The notes under the pieces were generated by a model. That model saw nothing but the letters and a program-made list of their open reading frames with translations. It had not been told where the DNA came from and did not search any database. A stretch of DNA of 54,404 bases from Roseobacter sp. (GTDB lineage: Bacteria; Pseudomonadota; Alphaproteobacteria; Rhodobacterales; Rhodobacteraceae), in contig JAHBAM020000008.1 of NCBI GenBank assembly GCA_018500125.2, forward strand, positions 1 through 54,404, given 5' to 3'. How positions within the stretch are numbered: position 1 is the first letter of the stretch; every line of letters begins with the position of its first letter. This document shows, in pieces, positions 1-10,714 of this stretch. A program made the position numbers and the translations under genes.

Positions 1-16
1 AGGATGAGTATATCGA

Positions 17-2506
17 ATGAGCGATAGCGACGGCAAAAAGACACTTGGTCTCCGCGGCGGTCCGCGGTCTGGCAACGTAAAGCAAAGCTTTAGCCACGGC
101 CGCACCAAGAATGTGGTGGTAGAAACGAAGCGCAAGCGCGTTGTCGTGCCCAAACCCAATGTCGCAGCATCAGGTGCGGGCACTGGGGGTAACAAATCAT
201 CCGCAGCGTCAAGCAACCGCCCCGGCGGCATCACTGATGCGGAAATGGAACGTCGTCTGAAGGCTGTTCAGGCTGCAAAGGCGCGCGAGTCAGACGAAGA
301 AGAACAACGCGCCGCCGAAGAAAAGCAGCGCGAAGAAGAGCGTATGCGTCGTCGCGCGGAAGCCGAAGAAAAAGAACGCGAAGAAAAAGAGCGCGAAGAA
401 CGCGCGCGCGCCAAGGCAGAAGAAGATGCCCGCAAACTTCGCGAAACCGAAGACGCCGCAAAACGCGCAGCAGCCGCACCTGCACCCGATGCAGACGCAG
501 GCGCAAACCGCACGGCGGCCAAGCCTATGCCCGAGCGTCGCAAAGTTGAAAACAACGATCGCGACGATCGCAACAAAGCCACCAAAGCGCGCGGCGATGA
601 AAGCCGTCGCAGCGGAAAACTGACGCTCAACCAAGCTCTCTCTGGTGGCGAAGGTGGCCGCCAGCGCTCCATGGCGGCTATGAAACGCCAGCAAGAGCGC
701 GCACGCCAAAAGGCTATGGGCCAGAATGTCGAGCGCGAGAAGATCGTGCGGGAAGTTCAGCTTCCAGAAGCGATTGTTGTAAGCGAACTTGCCAACCGTA
801 TGGCTGAGCGCGTTGCTGATGTTGTTAAGGCCCTGATGAACATGGGCATGATGGTTACACAGAACCAAACGATTGACGCTGACACTGCCGAACTGATCAT
901 CGAAGAATTTGGCCACAAAATGACACGCGTTTCGGCGGCTGACGTTGAAGACGTGATCAAGGAAGTGCCCGAAAACGAAGAAGATCTGAAGCCGCGTCCT
1001 CCGGTTATCACCATCATGGGCCACGTTGACCACGGTAAAACATCACTTCTCGACGCGATTCGAGATGCGAAAGTTGTTGCCGGAGAAGCTGGCGGGATCA
1101 CCCAGCACATCGGCGCCTATCAGGTCACAACAGAAAGCGGAGCCGTGCTGTCGTTCTTGGACACACCCGGCCACGCCGCCTTTACCTCCATGCGCTCACG
1201 CGGTGCGCAGGTCACGGATATCGTTGTTCTTGTTGTCGCAGCAGATGATGCGGTCATGCCGCAAACCATCGAGGCGATCAATCATGCCAAAGCGGCCAAA
1301 GTGCCCATGATTGTTGCAATCAACAAAATCGACAAACCAGCGGCAAACCCGACCAAGGTTCGCACAGATCTGCTACAGCACGAAGTTGTTGTTGAGGCTA
1401 TGTCTGGTGATGTTCAGGACGTCGAAGTTTCTGCCATCACGGGTCAGGGGCTTGACGAATTGCTCGAAGCGATTGCCCTTCAAGCTGAAATTCTGGAACT
1501 CAAAGCCAACCCCGATCGCGCAGCTGAAGGCGCTGTCATCGAAGCCCAGCTTGATGTTGGCCGTGGCCCTGTTGCGACTGTTCTTGTGCAAAAAGGCACG
1601 CTGCGCCAAGGCGATATTTTTGTTGTCGGGGAGCAATACGGTAAAGTCCGGGCGCTCATCAATGACAAGGGTGAACGCGTTAAAGAGGCTGGCCCTTCTG
1701 TTCCTGTCGAAGTGCTTGGCTTGAACGGAACACCAGAAGCGGGTGACGTTCTCAATGTGGTAAGCTCCGAAGCGCAGGCCCGTGAAATTGCCGAATACCG
1801 CGAAAGTGCTGCCAAAGAAAAACGTGCCGCTGCTGGCGCCGCAACCACGCTTGAACAGCTTATGGCGAAGGCAAAAGATGACAAGAATGTCACCGAAATG
1901 CCGATCGTTATGAAAGCGGACGTTCAAGGCTCTGCCGAAGCCATTGTGCAAGCCATGGAAAAAATCGGTAACGAGGAAGTTCGCGTGCGTGTTCTCCACT
2001 CAGGTGTTGGCGCGATCACAGAAAGCGATGTGAGCCTTGCTGAAGCCTCCGGTGCGCCTGTGTTTGGCTTTAACGTTCGGGCCAATGCGCCCGCGCGAAA
2101 CAGCGCAAACCAGAAAGGCGTCGAAATTCGCTATTATTCTGTGATTTACGATCTGGTCGATGACGTAAAACAGGCGGCGAGCGGCCTCTTGTCTGCGGAG
2201 ATCCGCGAGAAGTTTATCGGATATGCCGAAATCCGCGAAGTCTTCAAAGTTACGGGTGTTGGCAAAGTTGCGGGCTGTCTTGTGACAGAAGGCGTCGCGC
2301 GTCGCAGTGCGGGTGTTCGCCTCCTTCGCGACAACGTCGTTATCCACGAAGGCACACTGAAGACACTCAAGCGCTTCAAAGACGAAGTGGCGGAAGTTCA
2401 GTCAGGTCAGGAATGTGGTATGGCGTTTGAAGCCTATGACGATATCCGCGCCGGTGATGTGATCGAGATCTTTGAGCGTGAAGAGATCGAGCGCAACCTC
2501 GACTAA
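17..2506 (+). CDS. infB: translation initiation factor IF-2
   Basis: 829-aa ORF; charged low-complexity N-terminus, then GTPase motifs [25 protein letters not shown] and IF-2 C-terminal domains. Confidence 0.98.
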   Translation: MSDSDGKKTLGLRGGPRSGNVKQSFSHGRTKNVVVETKRKRVVVPKPNVAASGAGTGGNKSSAASSNRPGGITDAEMERRLKAVQAAKARESDEEEQRAAEEKQREEERMRRRAEAEEKEREEKEREERARAKAEEDARKLRETEDAAKRAAAAPAPDADAGANRTAAKPMPERRKVENNDRDDRNKATKARGDESRRSGKLTLNQALSGGEGGRQRSMAAMKRQQERARQKAMGQNVEREKIVREVQLPEAIVVSELANRMAERVADVVKALMNMGMMVTQNQTIDADTAELIIEEFGHKMTRVSAADVEDVIKEVPENEEDLKPRPPVITIMGHVDHGKTSLLDAIRDAKVVAGEAGGITQHIGAYQVTTESGAVLSFLDTPGHAAFTSMRSRGAQVTDIVVLVVAADDAVMPQTIEAINHAKAAKVPMIVAINKIDKPAANPTKVRTDLLQHEVVVEAMSGDVQDVEVSAITGQGLDELLEAIALQAEILELKANPDRAAEGAVIEAQLDVGRGPVATVLVQKGTLRQGDIFVVGEQYGKVRALINDKGERVKEAGPSVPVEVLGLNGTPEAGDVLNVVSSEAQAREIAEYRESAAKEKRAAAGAATTLEQLMAKAKDDKNVTEMPIVMKADVQGSAEAIVQAMEKIGNEEVRVRVLHSGVGAITESDVSLAEASGAPVFGFNVRANAPARNSANQKGVEIRYYSVIYDLVDDVKQAASGLLSAEIREKFIGYAEIREVFKVTGVGKVAGCLVTEGVARRSAGVRLLRDNVVIHEGTLKTLKRFKDEVAEVQSGQECGMAFEAYDDIRAGDVIEIFEREEIERNLD

Positions 2507-2526
2507 TCGAACGCGAAATTGAAAAT

Positions 2527-2563
2527 CAAAAGGCTGGTGGGTTATCCTGCCAGCCTTTTTTCG
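2527..2563 (+). terminator. rho-independent terminator downstream of infB
   Basis: AAAAGGCTGG - loop - CCAGCCTTTTTT inverted repeat followed by a T-run, just after the infB stop; also overlaps the 3' end of the minus-strand small CDS. Confidence 0.85.
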
Positions 2564-2694
2564 TATCGTTCTGATGTGATGAGCGTGCCCACGTATTCTT
2601 TTTTTCCGACGCGCACAACAGTCAGCCCGTTTGGCAGCGTTTTGACAAAGCAACCATGAACAGACACACCACTGGCGACAAAAATTGTGCACAT
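2542..2694 (-). CDS. small conserved-looking hypothetical protein (50 aa; MCTIFVASGVSVHGCFVKTLPNGLTVVRVGKKEYVGTLITSERYEKRLAG)
   Basis: Start at 2694 is preceded by an AAGGAGA Shine-Dalgarno on the minus strand; the listed longer start at 2736 has weaker context. Confidence 0.55.
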   Translation of the reverse strand: MCTIFVASGVSVHGCFVKTLPNGLTVVRVGKKEYVGTLITSERYEKRLAG

Positions 2695-2770
2695 GATCTT
2701 TTCTCCTTGGTTACTGCTGCCAATATTTACGGCCACAGGCGCACAAAAAACAAGATTAATGTGTGTTTAT

Positions 2771-3169
2771 TCACATCCAGTCACGTAAAATCGGGATAAG
2801 CGGAATGTCTGCTGCGGGCATCGGGTAGTCTCTGAGTTTCGCAGCGTGAACCCAAGCAAGTTGTTGGCCTTCTCTTGGCGTTACGATTCCGTTCCACTTG
2901 CGGCAGGCAAAAAGCGGCATCATCAAATGAAAGTCATCATAGCTGTGTGACGCAAAAGTGAGCGGTGCGAGGCAGCTGTTCCACGTTTCTATGCCAAGCT
3001 CTTCGTTTAGCTCACGCACCAGAGCGCTTTCGGGGGTTTCTCCAGGTTCGATCTTTCCACCAGGAAACTCCCAGAGGCCCTCCATGGGCTTGCCTTTCGG
3101 GCGTTGCGCCAAAAGAACACGGTTGTCTTGGTCTAGGAGCGCAACTGCGGACACAAGGACAATCTTCAT
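2771..3169 (-). CDS. mutT: 8-oxo-dGTP diphosphatase / Nudix hydrolase
   Basis: Nudix box GGKIEPGETPESALVRELNEELGI; 132 aa. Confidence 0.93.
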   Translation of the reverse strand: MKIVLVSAVALLDQDNRVLLAQRPKGKPMEGLWEFPGGKIEPGETPESALVRELNEELGIETWNSCLAPLTFASHSYDDFHLMMPLFACRKWNGIVTPREGQQLAWVHAAKLRDYPMPAADIPLIPILRDWM

Positions 3170-4395
3170 GACCTGTAATCCGCGTTGATTTCGATATAGC
3201 CGTGCGTCAGATCACAGGTCCAAACGGTCCTTGCGCCCTGACCGAGGCCAAGATCAACGCTGATGGTGATCTCCGGTTGTTTCATTAAGGAGGCTGCGTC
3301 TTCTTCTCGATACTCGGGGTTGACCCAGCCGTCCTTGGCAACAAGAACGTCTCCAAACCAGATCGAAAGTTTATCCCGATCTGCAAAGGCACCAGATTTG
3401 CCAATCGCCATAACAATACGGCCCCAATTTGGATCTTCTCCGGCAATCGCTGTTTTGACCAAAGGCGAATTTGCAATCGCCATCGCATGAGTGTGAGCGT
3501 CTTGTTCACTTTGCGCGCCGGTCACGCGGATTTCTACAAACTTCGTTGCCCCCTCGCCATCTCTGACAACCTGATGCGCCAAATCCAGCATCACGCCGCG
3601 CAACGCATCCTTAAACTGCGAGTCTTCGCGCCCGACAGAAACACCACTTTTGCCTGTGGCACAGAGAAGAAGCGTATCCGATGTTGATGTGTCGCTGTCG
3701 ACAGTGATCGAATTGAAAGTCGGGCCTGTCAGCTCCGACAATACGGCTTGCAAGTCAGCCTGAGTCACTGCGGCATCGGTAAAGATATAGACCAGCATCG
3801 TCGCCATATCCGGCGCAATCATGCCCGATCCTTTGGCAATTCCGGCTATTTTGACAAGCTTGCCATCCACTTCAAAGCTGGCACTTGCACCCTTTGGGAA
3901 AGTGTCCGTTGTCATAATGGCTTTCGCGGCATCCGCGATACCGGCCTCGGACAAACTGTTTTGAAGCCCCTCCAGAGCGACCACGATCTTGTCATGTGGC
4001 AAGCGCTCTCCAATCACACCTGTCGAGGAGGTGAATACACGGCTTGAGTCCATATCAAACAGGGTTGCTGCGGCCGAGGTAATTGCCTGAACAGACTCTG
4101 CACCCACAGCGCCCGTGAAAGCGTTGGAATTGCCCGAATTCACAATGATCGCGGCGCGGCCACTGTTTGTCCCTCCGGTTTTTGACTGACAGTCAAGCAC
4201 CGCAGCCGAGCGCGTCGAAGACCGCGTGTAAACGCCCGCGATAGACGTTCCTTCACACAATGATGCAAGCATGACATCCGTCCGGCCCGCATATTTTACG
4301 CCCGCCGCCGCCGTGGCAAAGCGCACACCTTCAATGACAGGAAGCTCGGGAAAATGCGCAGGTGCGAGCGGTGATACTTTTGTGATCTTGGCCAT
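3166..4395 (-). CDS. argJ: bifunctional glutamate N-acetyltransferase / amino-acid N-acetyltransferase
   Basis: 409 aa; ArgJ-type sequence with an ATMLVYIFTDA segment at the autoproteolytic region; ends EINADYRS. Confidence 0.95.
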   Translation of the reverse strand: MAKITKVSPLAPAHFPELPVIEGVRFATAAAGVKYAGRTDVMLASLCEGTSIAGVYTRSSTRSAAVLDCQSKTGGTNSGRAAIIVNSGNSNAFTGAVGAESVQAITSAAATLFDMDSSRVFTSSTGVIGERLPHDKIVVALEGLQNSLSEAGIADAAKAIMTTDTFPKGASASFEVDGKLVKIAGIAKGSGMIAPDMATMLVYIFTDAAVTQADLQAVLSELTGPTFNSITVDSDTSTSDTLLLCATGKSGVSVGREDSQFKDALRGVMLDLAHQVVRDGEGATKFVEIRVTGAQSEQDAHTHAMAIANSPLVKTAIAGEDPNWGRIVMAIGKSGAFADRDKLSIWFGDVLVAKDGWVNPEYREEDAASLMKQPEITISVDLGLGQGARTVWTCDLTHGYIEINADYRS

Positions 4396-4401
4396 CAGCC
4401 T

Positions 4402-5259
4402 TTACTCCGTGAGCAGCACATCTTCTTTCAAGACGGCTGGATCTATCTCGCCCTCAGCGATTTGGTCTATGCTTCCAAGTTTTTTCAAGCGCGCGACCTC
4501 GGCTTCAATCACTGTGTTGAACAGCTCGCTTTCAAGCTCTGCTCTCACCTCCTCGAACTGAGGAAGATCGGCAAGCCTTGTTTCATTGAGCTTGATCACG
4601 TGCCAGCCAAACTGCGTCTGCACAGGCTCCGAGATAGCGCCGTCTTCCATGGCCGCGACAGCGTCTTCAAAAGGTGGAACCATCATACCCTTGCTAAACC
4701 AGCCCAGATCACCGCCGTTTGGCCCGGACGGGCCAGTCGAGCGCTCTTTGGCAAGCTCGCTAAAGTCGGCACCGGCTGCAAGCTCTGCAATAAGCGTTTT
4801 GGCGTCCTCTTCCGTTTCCACAAGGATGTGGGCCGCCTTGAACTCCTTGTCAGGCGTGGCATTGGAATACTTCGCACTGTAGGCGGCTTTAAGCGCATCA
4901 TCGGTCAGCTTCTCTTCAACAATCTGTTCGATGACAGTTGATGCAACAAGCGAGCGGCGCTCGTTATCAAGGCGGCGCTGAACGGGCGTTGGCAAGTCTC
5001 CGTCAAAGCGGTCTGCAAGGATGGTCTGGTTGACCAACTGATCGAGGATCGCTTTGAAAAGCACATCATCCGGAAGCTGTAGATACTGCTCGGGAAGCCC
5101 GCTCCGTGCGACGGCCATATGGCCCAACGTGATCTTGGTTCCGTTGACTGTCGCGACGACAGTGCTTGGGTTTGGGGCTGTGTCATCCGCAAAAGCGGGA
5201 GCAGAGGCCAAGGCACCCGCCAAAACCAGTGACATAATCTTGAAGTGTTTAGACATCAT
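4402..5259 (-). CDS. periplasmic parvulin-type peptidylprolyl isomerase
   Basis: Signal peptide MMSKHFKIMSLVLAGALASAPAFA; PpiC domain AAHILVETEEDAKTLIAEL...GGDLGWFSKGMMVPPFEDAV; start trimmed from the listed 5307. Confidence 0.9.
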   Translation of the reverse strand: MMSKHFKIMSLVLAGALASAPAFADDTAPNPSTVVATVNGTKITLGHMAVARSGLPEQYLQLPDDVLFKAILDQLVNQTILADRFDGDLPTPVQRRLDNERRSLVASTVIEQIVEEKLTDDALKAAYSAKYSNATPDKEFKAAHILVETEEDAKTLIAELAAGADFSELAKERSTGPSGPNGGDLGWFSKGMMVPPFEDAVAAMEDGAISEPVQTQFGWHVIKLNETRLADLPQFEEVRAELESELFNTVIEAEVARLKKLGSIDQIAEGEIDPAVLKEDVLLTE

Positions 5260-5431
5260 ATTCCCTTTGTTTCCTTCGTGTATCGCGCTCGGCGTTGACA
5301 CTGCCAAAGCCGCCCCTTACATCGCCTTAAGGCCAAGACACGCTATCTGTTCCAAGCCGTTGTAGGACGCGCACAAAACCGGAGCAAGCAAATGTCTTGC
5401 GACGAGATAAAATGAGCGGATCGGACGAAAT

Positions 5432-8107
5432 ATGCTTGGACTTGGATCACTCGCCAAAAAGATTTTTGGCACGGCAAACGACCGCAAGGTTAAGGCAACA
5501 AAGCCCTTAATTGACCAGATCAATGCACTTGAGCCGACTTTTGAAGCTCTGAGCGATGAGCAAATTATTGCTAAGACATCCGAATTCAAAAAGCGCGTCT
5601 CGGAAGGCGAAAGCCTTGACGCCCTTCTCCCCGAGGCATTCGCCAACTGCCGGGAAGCCGCAAAGCGCGCCTTGGGGCTGCGAGCCTTTGATGTGCAGCT
5701 CATGGGCGGGATCTTTTTGCATCAGGGCAATATTTCCGAAATGAAAACGGGCGAGGGCAAAACACTCGTCGCCACATTCCCGGCCTATCTCAATGCGCTG
5801 ACCGGCAAGGGCGTTCATGTTGTCACGGTAAACGACTATCTTGCCCGCCGCGATGCCGAGTGGATGAGCAACGTATTTAGCGCACTCGGAATGACCACCG
5901 GGGTGATCTACCCGCAGCAGCCAGAAAACGAAAAGTCGGACGCCTATGCGTCAGACATCACTTACGCGACAAACAACGAGCTTGGCTTTGACTACCTGCG
6001 CGACAACATGAAGTCCGAGCTGAAACAGATCAATCAAAAGGTCCATCATTTTGCGATCGTTGACGAAGTTGACTCGATCCTGATTGATGAAGCGCGCACG
6101 CCGTTGATTATTTCGGGGCCGTCTGAAGACCGCTCCGAGCTTTATATCCAGATCGACAAGCTCATCCCGGAGTTGAGTGAAGACCATTACAGCCTTGACG
6201 AGAAAACCCGCAATGTAACCTTCTCCGATGAAGGGAACGAATTTCTGGAGCAGCTCTTGCTTCAGCGTGGCGTTCTGGCAGAGGGCCAGAGCCTCTATGA
6301 CCCCGAGAGCACAACAATCGTGCATCACGTCAATCAGGGCCTGCGCGCGCACAAGCTTTTTTCAAAAGACAAAGATTATATCGTGCGCAACGGCGATGTT
6401 GTTTTGATCGACGAATTCACTGGCCGTATGATGGCCGGCCGTCGACTTTCGGAAGGGCTTCATCAGGCGATTGAAGCCAAGGAGGGCTGCAATATTCAGC
6501 CCGAGAACGTCACCTTGGCGCAGGTTACGTTTCAAAACTATTTCCGCCTCTATGACAAACTTGCCGGCATGACAGGCACAGCGACAACAGAAGCCGAAGA
6601 GTTTATGGAAATCTACGGTCTTGGCGTTGTTGAAGTGCCTACAAACAAGCCGATTGCACGGATAGATGACGACGACGCCGTTTACCGCACAGCTCAAGAA
6701 AAATACGCCGCGATTGTCGAGACAATCAAGGAAGCCAACGCCAAGGGCCAACCTATTCTTGTGGGCACAACTTCGATTGAGAAATCCGAATTTCTCAGCG
6801 AGATGCTGACCAAGGAAGGCGTGAAGCACAATGTTCTGAACGCCCGCCAGCACGAGCAAGAAGCCCAGATCGTTGCGGATGCGGGAAAGCTTGGCGCTGT
6901 CACGATTGCAACCAATATGGCCGGACGGGGAACCGACATCAAACTTGGCGGCAATGTCGAATTCAAGATCATGCAAGCCATCGCGGACTCGCCCGAGGAC
7001 GACATCGAAGAGGTGCGCGCCAAGATTGAAGCGGATCACGAGGGCTGGGAGCAAAAGGTCAAAGACGCGGGGGGCCTCTTTGTTCTGGCAACAGAACGCC
7101 ACGAGAGCCGCCGCATCGACAACCAGCTTCGGGGCCGGTCTGGCCGTCAGGGCGACCCGGGACGCTCTTCTTTTTATCTTAGCCTTGAAGATGACCTGAT
7201 GCGCATCTTCGGATCGGAACGGCTCGACAAAGTGCTTTCAACGCTCGGCATGAAAGACGGTGAAGCGATTGTTCACCCTTGGGTCAACAAATCACTCGAA
7301 CGGGCGCAGGCGAAAGTTGAAGGCCGCAATTTCGACATCCGCAAACAGCTTCTCAAGTTTGATGATGTTATGAACGAACAGCGCAAGGTGATCTTCAAGC
7401 AGCGCCGTGATATCATGGAAGCGGCTGATCTGTCCGACATTACCCAAGATATGCGCAACCAGGTGATTGACGATCTGGTTGACGAGTTTATGCCGCCCAA
7501 AACCTACGCCGATCAATGGGACACAGAGGGCCTCTATGCGGCCTGTCTTGAAAAGCTTGGCGTTGATGTGCCCGTCATCGACTGGGCCGCAGAAGAAGGC
7601 GTTGATGACGACGAAATCACCGAACGTCTCGAGAACGCCAGCGATGCCTTTATGGCGTCCAAGGCGGCGCATTTTGGGCCGGAAACGATGCGGATGATCG
7701 AGAAACAGGTCTTGCTTCAAACGATCGACAAGAAATGGCGCGAGCACTTGCTCACCTTGGAGCACCTGCGCTCGGTTGTCAGCTTTCGCGGGTATGCGCA
7801 ACGCGATCCGCTCAACGAGTATAAAAACGAAGCCTTCCAGCTTTTTGAAAATATGCTCGACAGCCTGCGCGAGGATGTCACCCAGCAGCTTGCGCTTGTC
7901 AGACCGCTGTCAGACGAAGAGCAGCAGCAAGCCATCGCCATGATGCGAGAGCGTGAAAACATGAGCGCCGGTCCGGCCGCGCCCCTCACGCCCAAGGCGG
8001 AAGGCTTTGTCGAGGATGATCCGAGCACGTGGGGCAACCCCGGGCGCAACGAAGAGTGCCCCTGCGGCTCTGGCAAGAAATTCAAGCACTGTCACGGGCG
8101 CGTTTAG
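5432..8107 (+). CDS. secA: preprotein translocase ATPase subunit SecA
   Basis: 891 aa; [11 protein letters not shown] Walker [21 protein letters not shown]-terminal zinc-binding [17 protein letters not shown]. Confidence 0.99.
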   Translation: MLGLGSLAKKIFGTANDRKVKATKPLIDQINALEPTFEALSDEQIIAKTSEFKKRVSEGESLDALLPEAFANCREAAKRALGLRAFDVQLMGGIFLHQGNISEMKTGEGKTLVATFPAYLNALTGKGVHVVTVNDYLARRDAEWMSNVFSALGMTTGVIYPQQPENEKSDAYASDITYATNNELGFDYLRDNMKSELKQINQKVHHFAIVDEVDSILIDEARTPLIISGPSEDRSELYIQIDKLIPELSEDHYSLDEKTRNVTFSDEGNEFLEQLLLQRGVLAEGQSLYDPESTTIVHHVNQGLRAHKLFSKDKDYIVRNGDVVLIDEFTGRMMAGRRLSEGLHQAIEAKEGCNIQPENVTLAQVTFQNYFRLYDKLAGMTGTATTEAEEFMEIYGLGVVEVPTNKPIARIDDDDAVYRTAQEKYAAIVETIKEANAKGQPILVGTTSIEKSEFLSEMLTKEGVKHNVLNARQHEQEAQIVADAGKLGAVTIATNMAGRGTDIKLGGNVEFKIMQAIADSPEDDIEEVRAKIEADHEGWEQKVKDAGGLFVLATERHESRRIDNQLRGRSGRQGDPGRSSFYLSLEDDLMRIFGSERLDKVLSTLGMKDGEAIVHPWVNKSLERAQAKVEGRNFDIRKQLLKFDDVMNEQRKVIFKQRRDIMEAADLSDITQDMRNQVIDDLVDEFMPPKTYADQWDTEGLYAACLEKLGVDVPVIDWAAEEGVDDDEITERLENASDAFMASKAAHFGPETMRMIEKQVLLQTIDKKWREHLLTLEHLRSVVSFRGYAQRDPLNEYKNEAFQLFENMLDSLREDVTQQLALVRPLSDEEQQQAIAMMRERENMSAGPAAPLTPKAEGFVEDDPSTWGNPGRNEECPCGSGKKFKHCHGRV

Positions 8108-8172
8108 ACACCACAGAAACGACAGAATGACTCCGTGCTTTTGCCCTAAGAGTGCCCAAGTTTTTAACGATG

Positions 8173-8201
8173 CTGCCTCCGAACCTTTATGGCGGAGGCA
8201 G
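8173..8201 (+). promoter_or_regulatory. RNA hairpin enclosing the Shine-Dalgarno of the downstream ORF
   Basis: CTGCCTCCG (8173-8181) - 11-nt loop - CGGAGGCAG (8193-8201), perfect 9-bp stem; GGAGG at 8194-8198 lies 5 nt before the ATG at 8204; no T-tract follows. Confidence 0.6.
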
Positions 8202-8203
8202 AT

Positions 8204-9130
8204 ATGCCCGACTACAAAAGATATGGAATTGCTGGCGCGACATTCGCCACAATTTTGATCACAGGCCAGATCATGCAGACGATGTCTGCCCCCGAACGCG
8301 CCAGCGCGGCGGATGTGCAGGCCATGCCTTTGCCTGTTGCGATCTCGGATATTGAATTGACCGCTGCAAACGACGCCAGCCTGACAGCGGCGTCCCTCGA
8401 CAGCCCGTCAAGCGCAACCCATAGCGGCGAACAGCCGCTGACAGGCGAGAGTTGCAGCGTTACCTTATCAGCCAAAGCGATCGCTGCGGCCCTTGTAGAC
8501 CTTGAGCTTTCGGCCCCCTGCGCTCCAAATGAACGGGTGGTCATCCATCACAACGGCATGATGTTTTCGGACGTCACGAACGGCGCTGGCCGGTTTAGCA
8601 CCACGGTTCCTGCCTTGAGCAAAGAGGCCGTATTTATTGCTTCTTTTGCGGGTGGTGACGGCGCGGTTGCGACGGCGACTGTGGAAGAAATCGATATCTT
8701 TGACCGAGCTGTTGTTCAAATGCAGGGCAGTTTTGCCATCAACCTTCACGCCCGCGAATTTGGCGCACAGTATGGTGACACGCGGCACATCTGGACCGGG
8801 CACCCTGGCGATATTGTCGACGGGGTAACGGGGCATGGCGGCTTTATGCTTGAATTGGGCGACCGTAGTCTTGAAAACCCCCTGATTGCAGAGGTTTACA
8901 CCTTTCCGACAGGTATGGCGAAAGAAGCCGGAAGCATTGCTCTGAGCGTAGATATCGAGATTACCGCCGAGAACTGCGATAAGGACATCGAGGCGCAAAC
9001 CCTTCAAACAAGCCGTGGCGAAAAGATCGCGGTTCAGACTTTGGATATGTCTATGCCAGCTTGTGAGGCGGTGGGAGACTTTCTGATGTTGAAAAACCTC
9101 GTCAATGACATGAAGGTGGCTTTCAACTGA
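8204..9130 (+). CDS. membrane-anchored or secreted hypothetical protein, lineage-restricted by impression
   Basis: N-terminal hydrophobic segment GIAGATFATILITGQIMQ, four scattered cysteines, no recognised domain; ATG at 8204 has an SD, the listed 8189 start does not. Confidence 0.75.
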   Translation: MPDYKRYGIAGATFATILITGQIMQTMSAPERASAADVQAMPLPVAISDIELTAANDASLTAASLDSPSSATHSGEQPLTGESCSVTLSAKAIAAALVDLELSAPCAPNERVVIHHNGMMFSDVTNGAGRFSTTVPALSKEAVFIASFAGGDGAVATATVEEIDIFDRAVVQMQGSFAINLHAREFGAQYGDTRHIWTGHPGDIVDGVTGHGGFMLELGDRSLENPLIAEVYTFPTGMAKEAGSIALSVDIEITAENCDKDIEAQTLQTSRGEKIAVQTLDMSMPACEAVGDFLMLKNLVNDMKVAFN

Positions 9131-9151
9131 CTGTTTGGTTGAGAGGCTGTT

Positions 9152-10714
9152 TTGGTAAATGTGAAACGTGCGGCTATTGGCGCTGCACTCGTGGTTATTG
9201 GTTCGCTACAGTCGCTTGATGCTCAAGACGTCACACTCACGTCGCGCGATAGATCTGTGCAGATTATTGGCGACCTTCTGGGGTTTGATGGTCAGTTCTA
9301 TCGGGTCGAAACGGAATATGGCGAGCTGACGGTTGATGGCTCGGGCGTGGACTGTGTTGGGCCGGGCTGTCCCAATTTGAAATCTTTTGTAGCTGATCTT
9401 GATATTTCCGGAGCGCCCGAAATCGGCCGTCTTTTGCTGCCCGCCCTGATCGAGGCCTTCGCCGCCGAAAACGGGCTGAAAACCGACCGCACAGCAGAAA
9501 GCGATGATAAATTTAGCATCACACTCACCCGCAAGACGGATAGCACCAAGCTCGCCCGGTTTTATATCCGTTTAAATTCAAGCGGCGAGGGTTTTGCCGA
9601 TCTGCTGGCCGACGAAACCGACATTGTGATGTCGACGCGCGAAATAACCGCGCAGGAGCGCAAACTTGCCCGCGAGGCGGGAATGGGCGATATGACACGT
9701 CTTGGGCGGGCGCGTGTTTTGGCTCTTGATGCGTTGGTTGCGATTGTTTCAAATCAAAATCCGGTTGAAGGTATCAGTGTTTTGCAACTTTCCAAAATTT
9801 ATTCCGGAAAGATTAACAACTGGAAAACCATCGGTCCGCAGGACGCAGAGATCACCCCCTATCTGCGAGACCTTGAAACCGGCGCCGGCGCTGTGGCCTT
9901 ACAGCGGCTCCTGCTTCAAGAGAGTCAGGCCGCCGCCAGCGCAACGCGCTTTTCGAGCGATAATTTTGATCTCTCCGAACGCGTGTCTATCGACCCATTC
10001 GGGATCGGGCTTGTTGGGCGTTCGGCAACGCTGGATGCCAAAATCCTCACGCTCACCGGACCATGCGGGCGCTCCTTGCGGCCCTCGCGCCGTAATGTAA
10101 AAACAGAGGATTACCCCCTGACAACTCCCTTGTTTTTATACCTTCCTGCCAGACGCTTGCCCAAAATCGCGCGCGACTTTTTGAGCTATACGCGTAGCCC
10201 TGCAGCTCAGTTTGTGATCCGGCGCGCAGGCTTTGTGGATCAGGCGCCCGAGGAAATCCCGATCGACTTTCAGGGCGACCGTTTGGCAAATGCGATTTCG
10301 GTTGCGGGGCAGGAAACCAGCCTTGCGATGACCCGCGAGATGATTGCGACGCTGCGCCAGATGCGCCGCTTGACCACTTCGTTCCGGTTTGAAGCCGGGT
10401 CTGTGCGCCTTGATGCGCAGTCCCGCTCGAATGTGGAGCAGCTTGCCGGCGCACTTGAGGCGGGGATATATGACGGAAAAACCATTGTTTTTGTGGGGTT
10501 TAGCGATGGCGACGGCGCTGCGGAGACCAATCTTGAAATCTCGCGGCGACGGGCGGATGTTGTGAAAAATGCGGTGCAAAAAGCGGCGGAAACCGCTGAT
10601 TTTTCGCAGCTTGAAATCAATGTTCTGGCCTATGGCGAGGCGATGCCTATGGCCTGCGATGACACCGAATGGGGGCGGCAGGTGAACCGCCGCGTCGAGG
10701 TCTGGATCCGCTAG
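9152..10714 (+). CDS. PstS-like periplasmic substrate-binding domain fused to C-terminal OmpA-like peptidoglycan-binding domain
   Basis: 520 aa; signal peptide; PBP-like segment ALDALVAIVSNQNPVEGISVLQLSKIYSGKINNW; OmpA-like VFVGFSDGDGAAETNLEISRRRADVV...WGRQVNRRVEVWI. Confidence 0.85.
   Translation: MVNVKRAAIGAALVVIGSLQSLDAQDVTLTSRDRSVQIIGDLLGFDGQFYRVETEYGELTVDGSGVDCVGPGCPNLKSFVADLDISGAPEIGRLLLPALIEAFAAENGLKTDRTAESDDKFSITLTRKTDSTKLARFYIRLNSSGEGFADLLADETDIVMSTREITAQERKLAREAGMGDMTRLGRARVLALDALVAIVSNQNPVEGISVLQLSKIYSGKINNWKTIGPQDAEITPYLRDLETGAGAVALQRLLLQESQAAASATRFSSDNFDLSERVSIDPFGIGLVGRSATLDAKILTLTGPCGRSLRPSRRNVKTEDYPLTTPLFLYLPARRLPKIARDFLSYTRSPAAQFVIRRAGFVDQAPEEIPIDFQGDRLANAISVAGQETSLAMTREMIATLRQMRRLTTSFRFEAGSVRLDAQSRSNVEQLAGALEAGIYDGKTIVFVGFSDGDGAAETNLEISRRRADVVKNAVQKAAETADFSQLEINVLAYGEAMPMACDDTEWGRQVNRRVEVWIR

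Noticed and set aside
288-480. Unusual repeat-rich Glu/Arg/Ala segment in infB
   Set aside because: Typical of the variable charged N-terminal region of alphaproteobacterial IF-2.
8173-8201. Rho-independent terminator for secA
   Set aside because: The hairpin is followed by ATATGCCC with no U-tract and sits on the SD/start of the next gene; better read as translational control.
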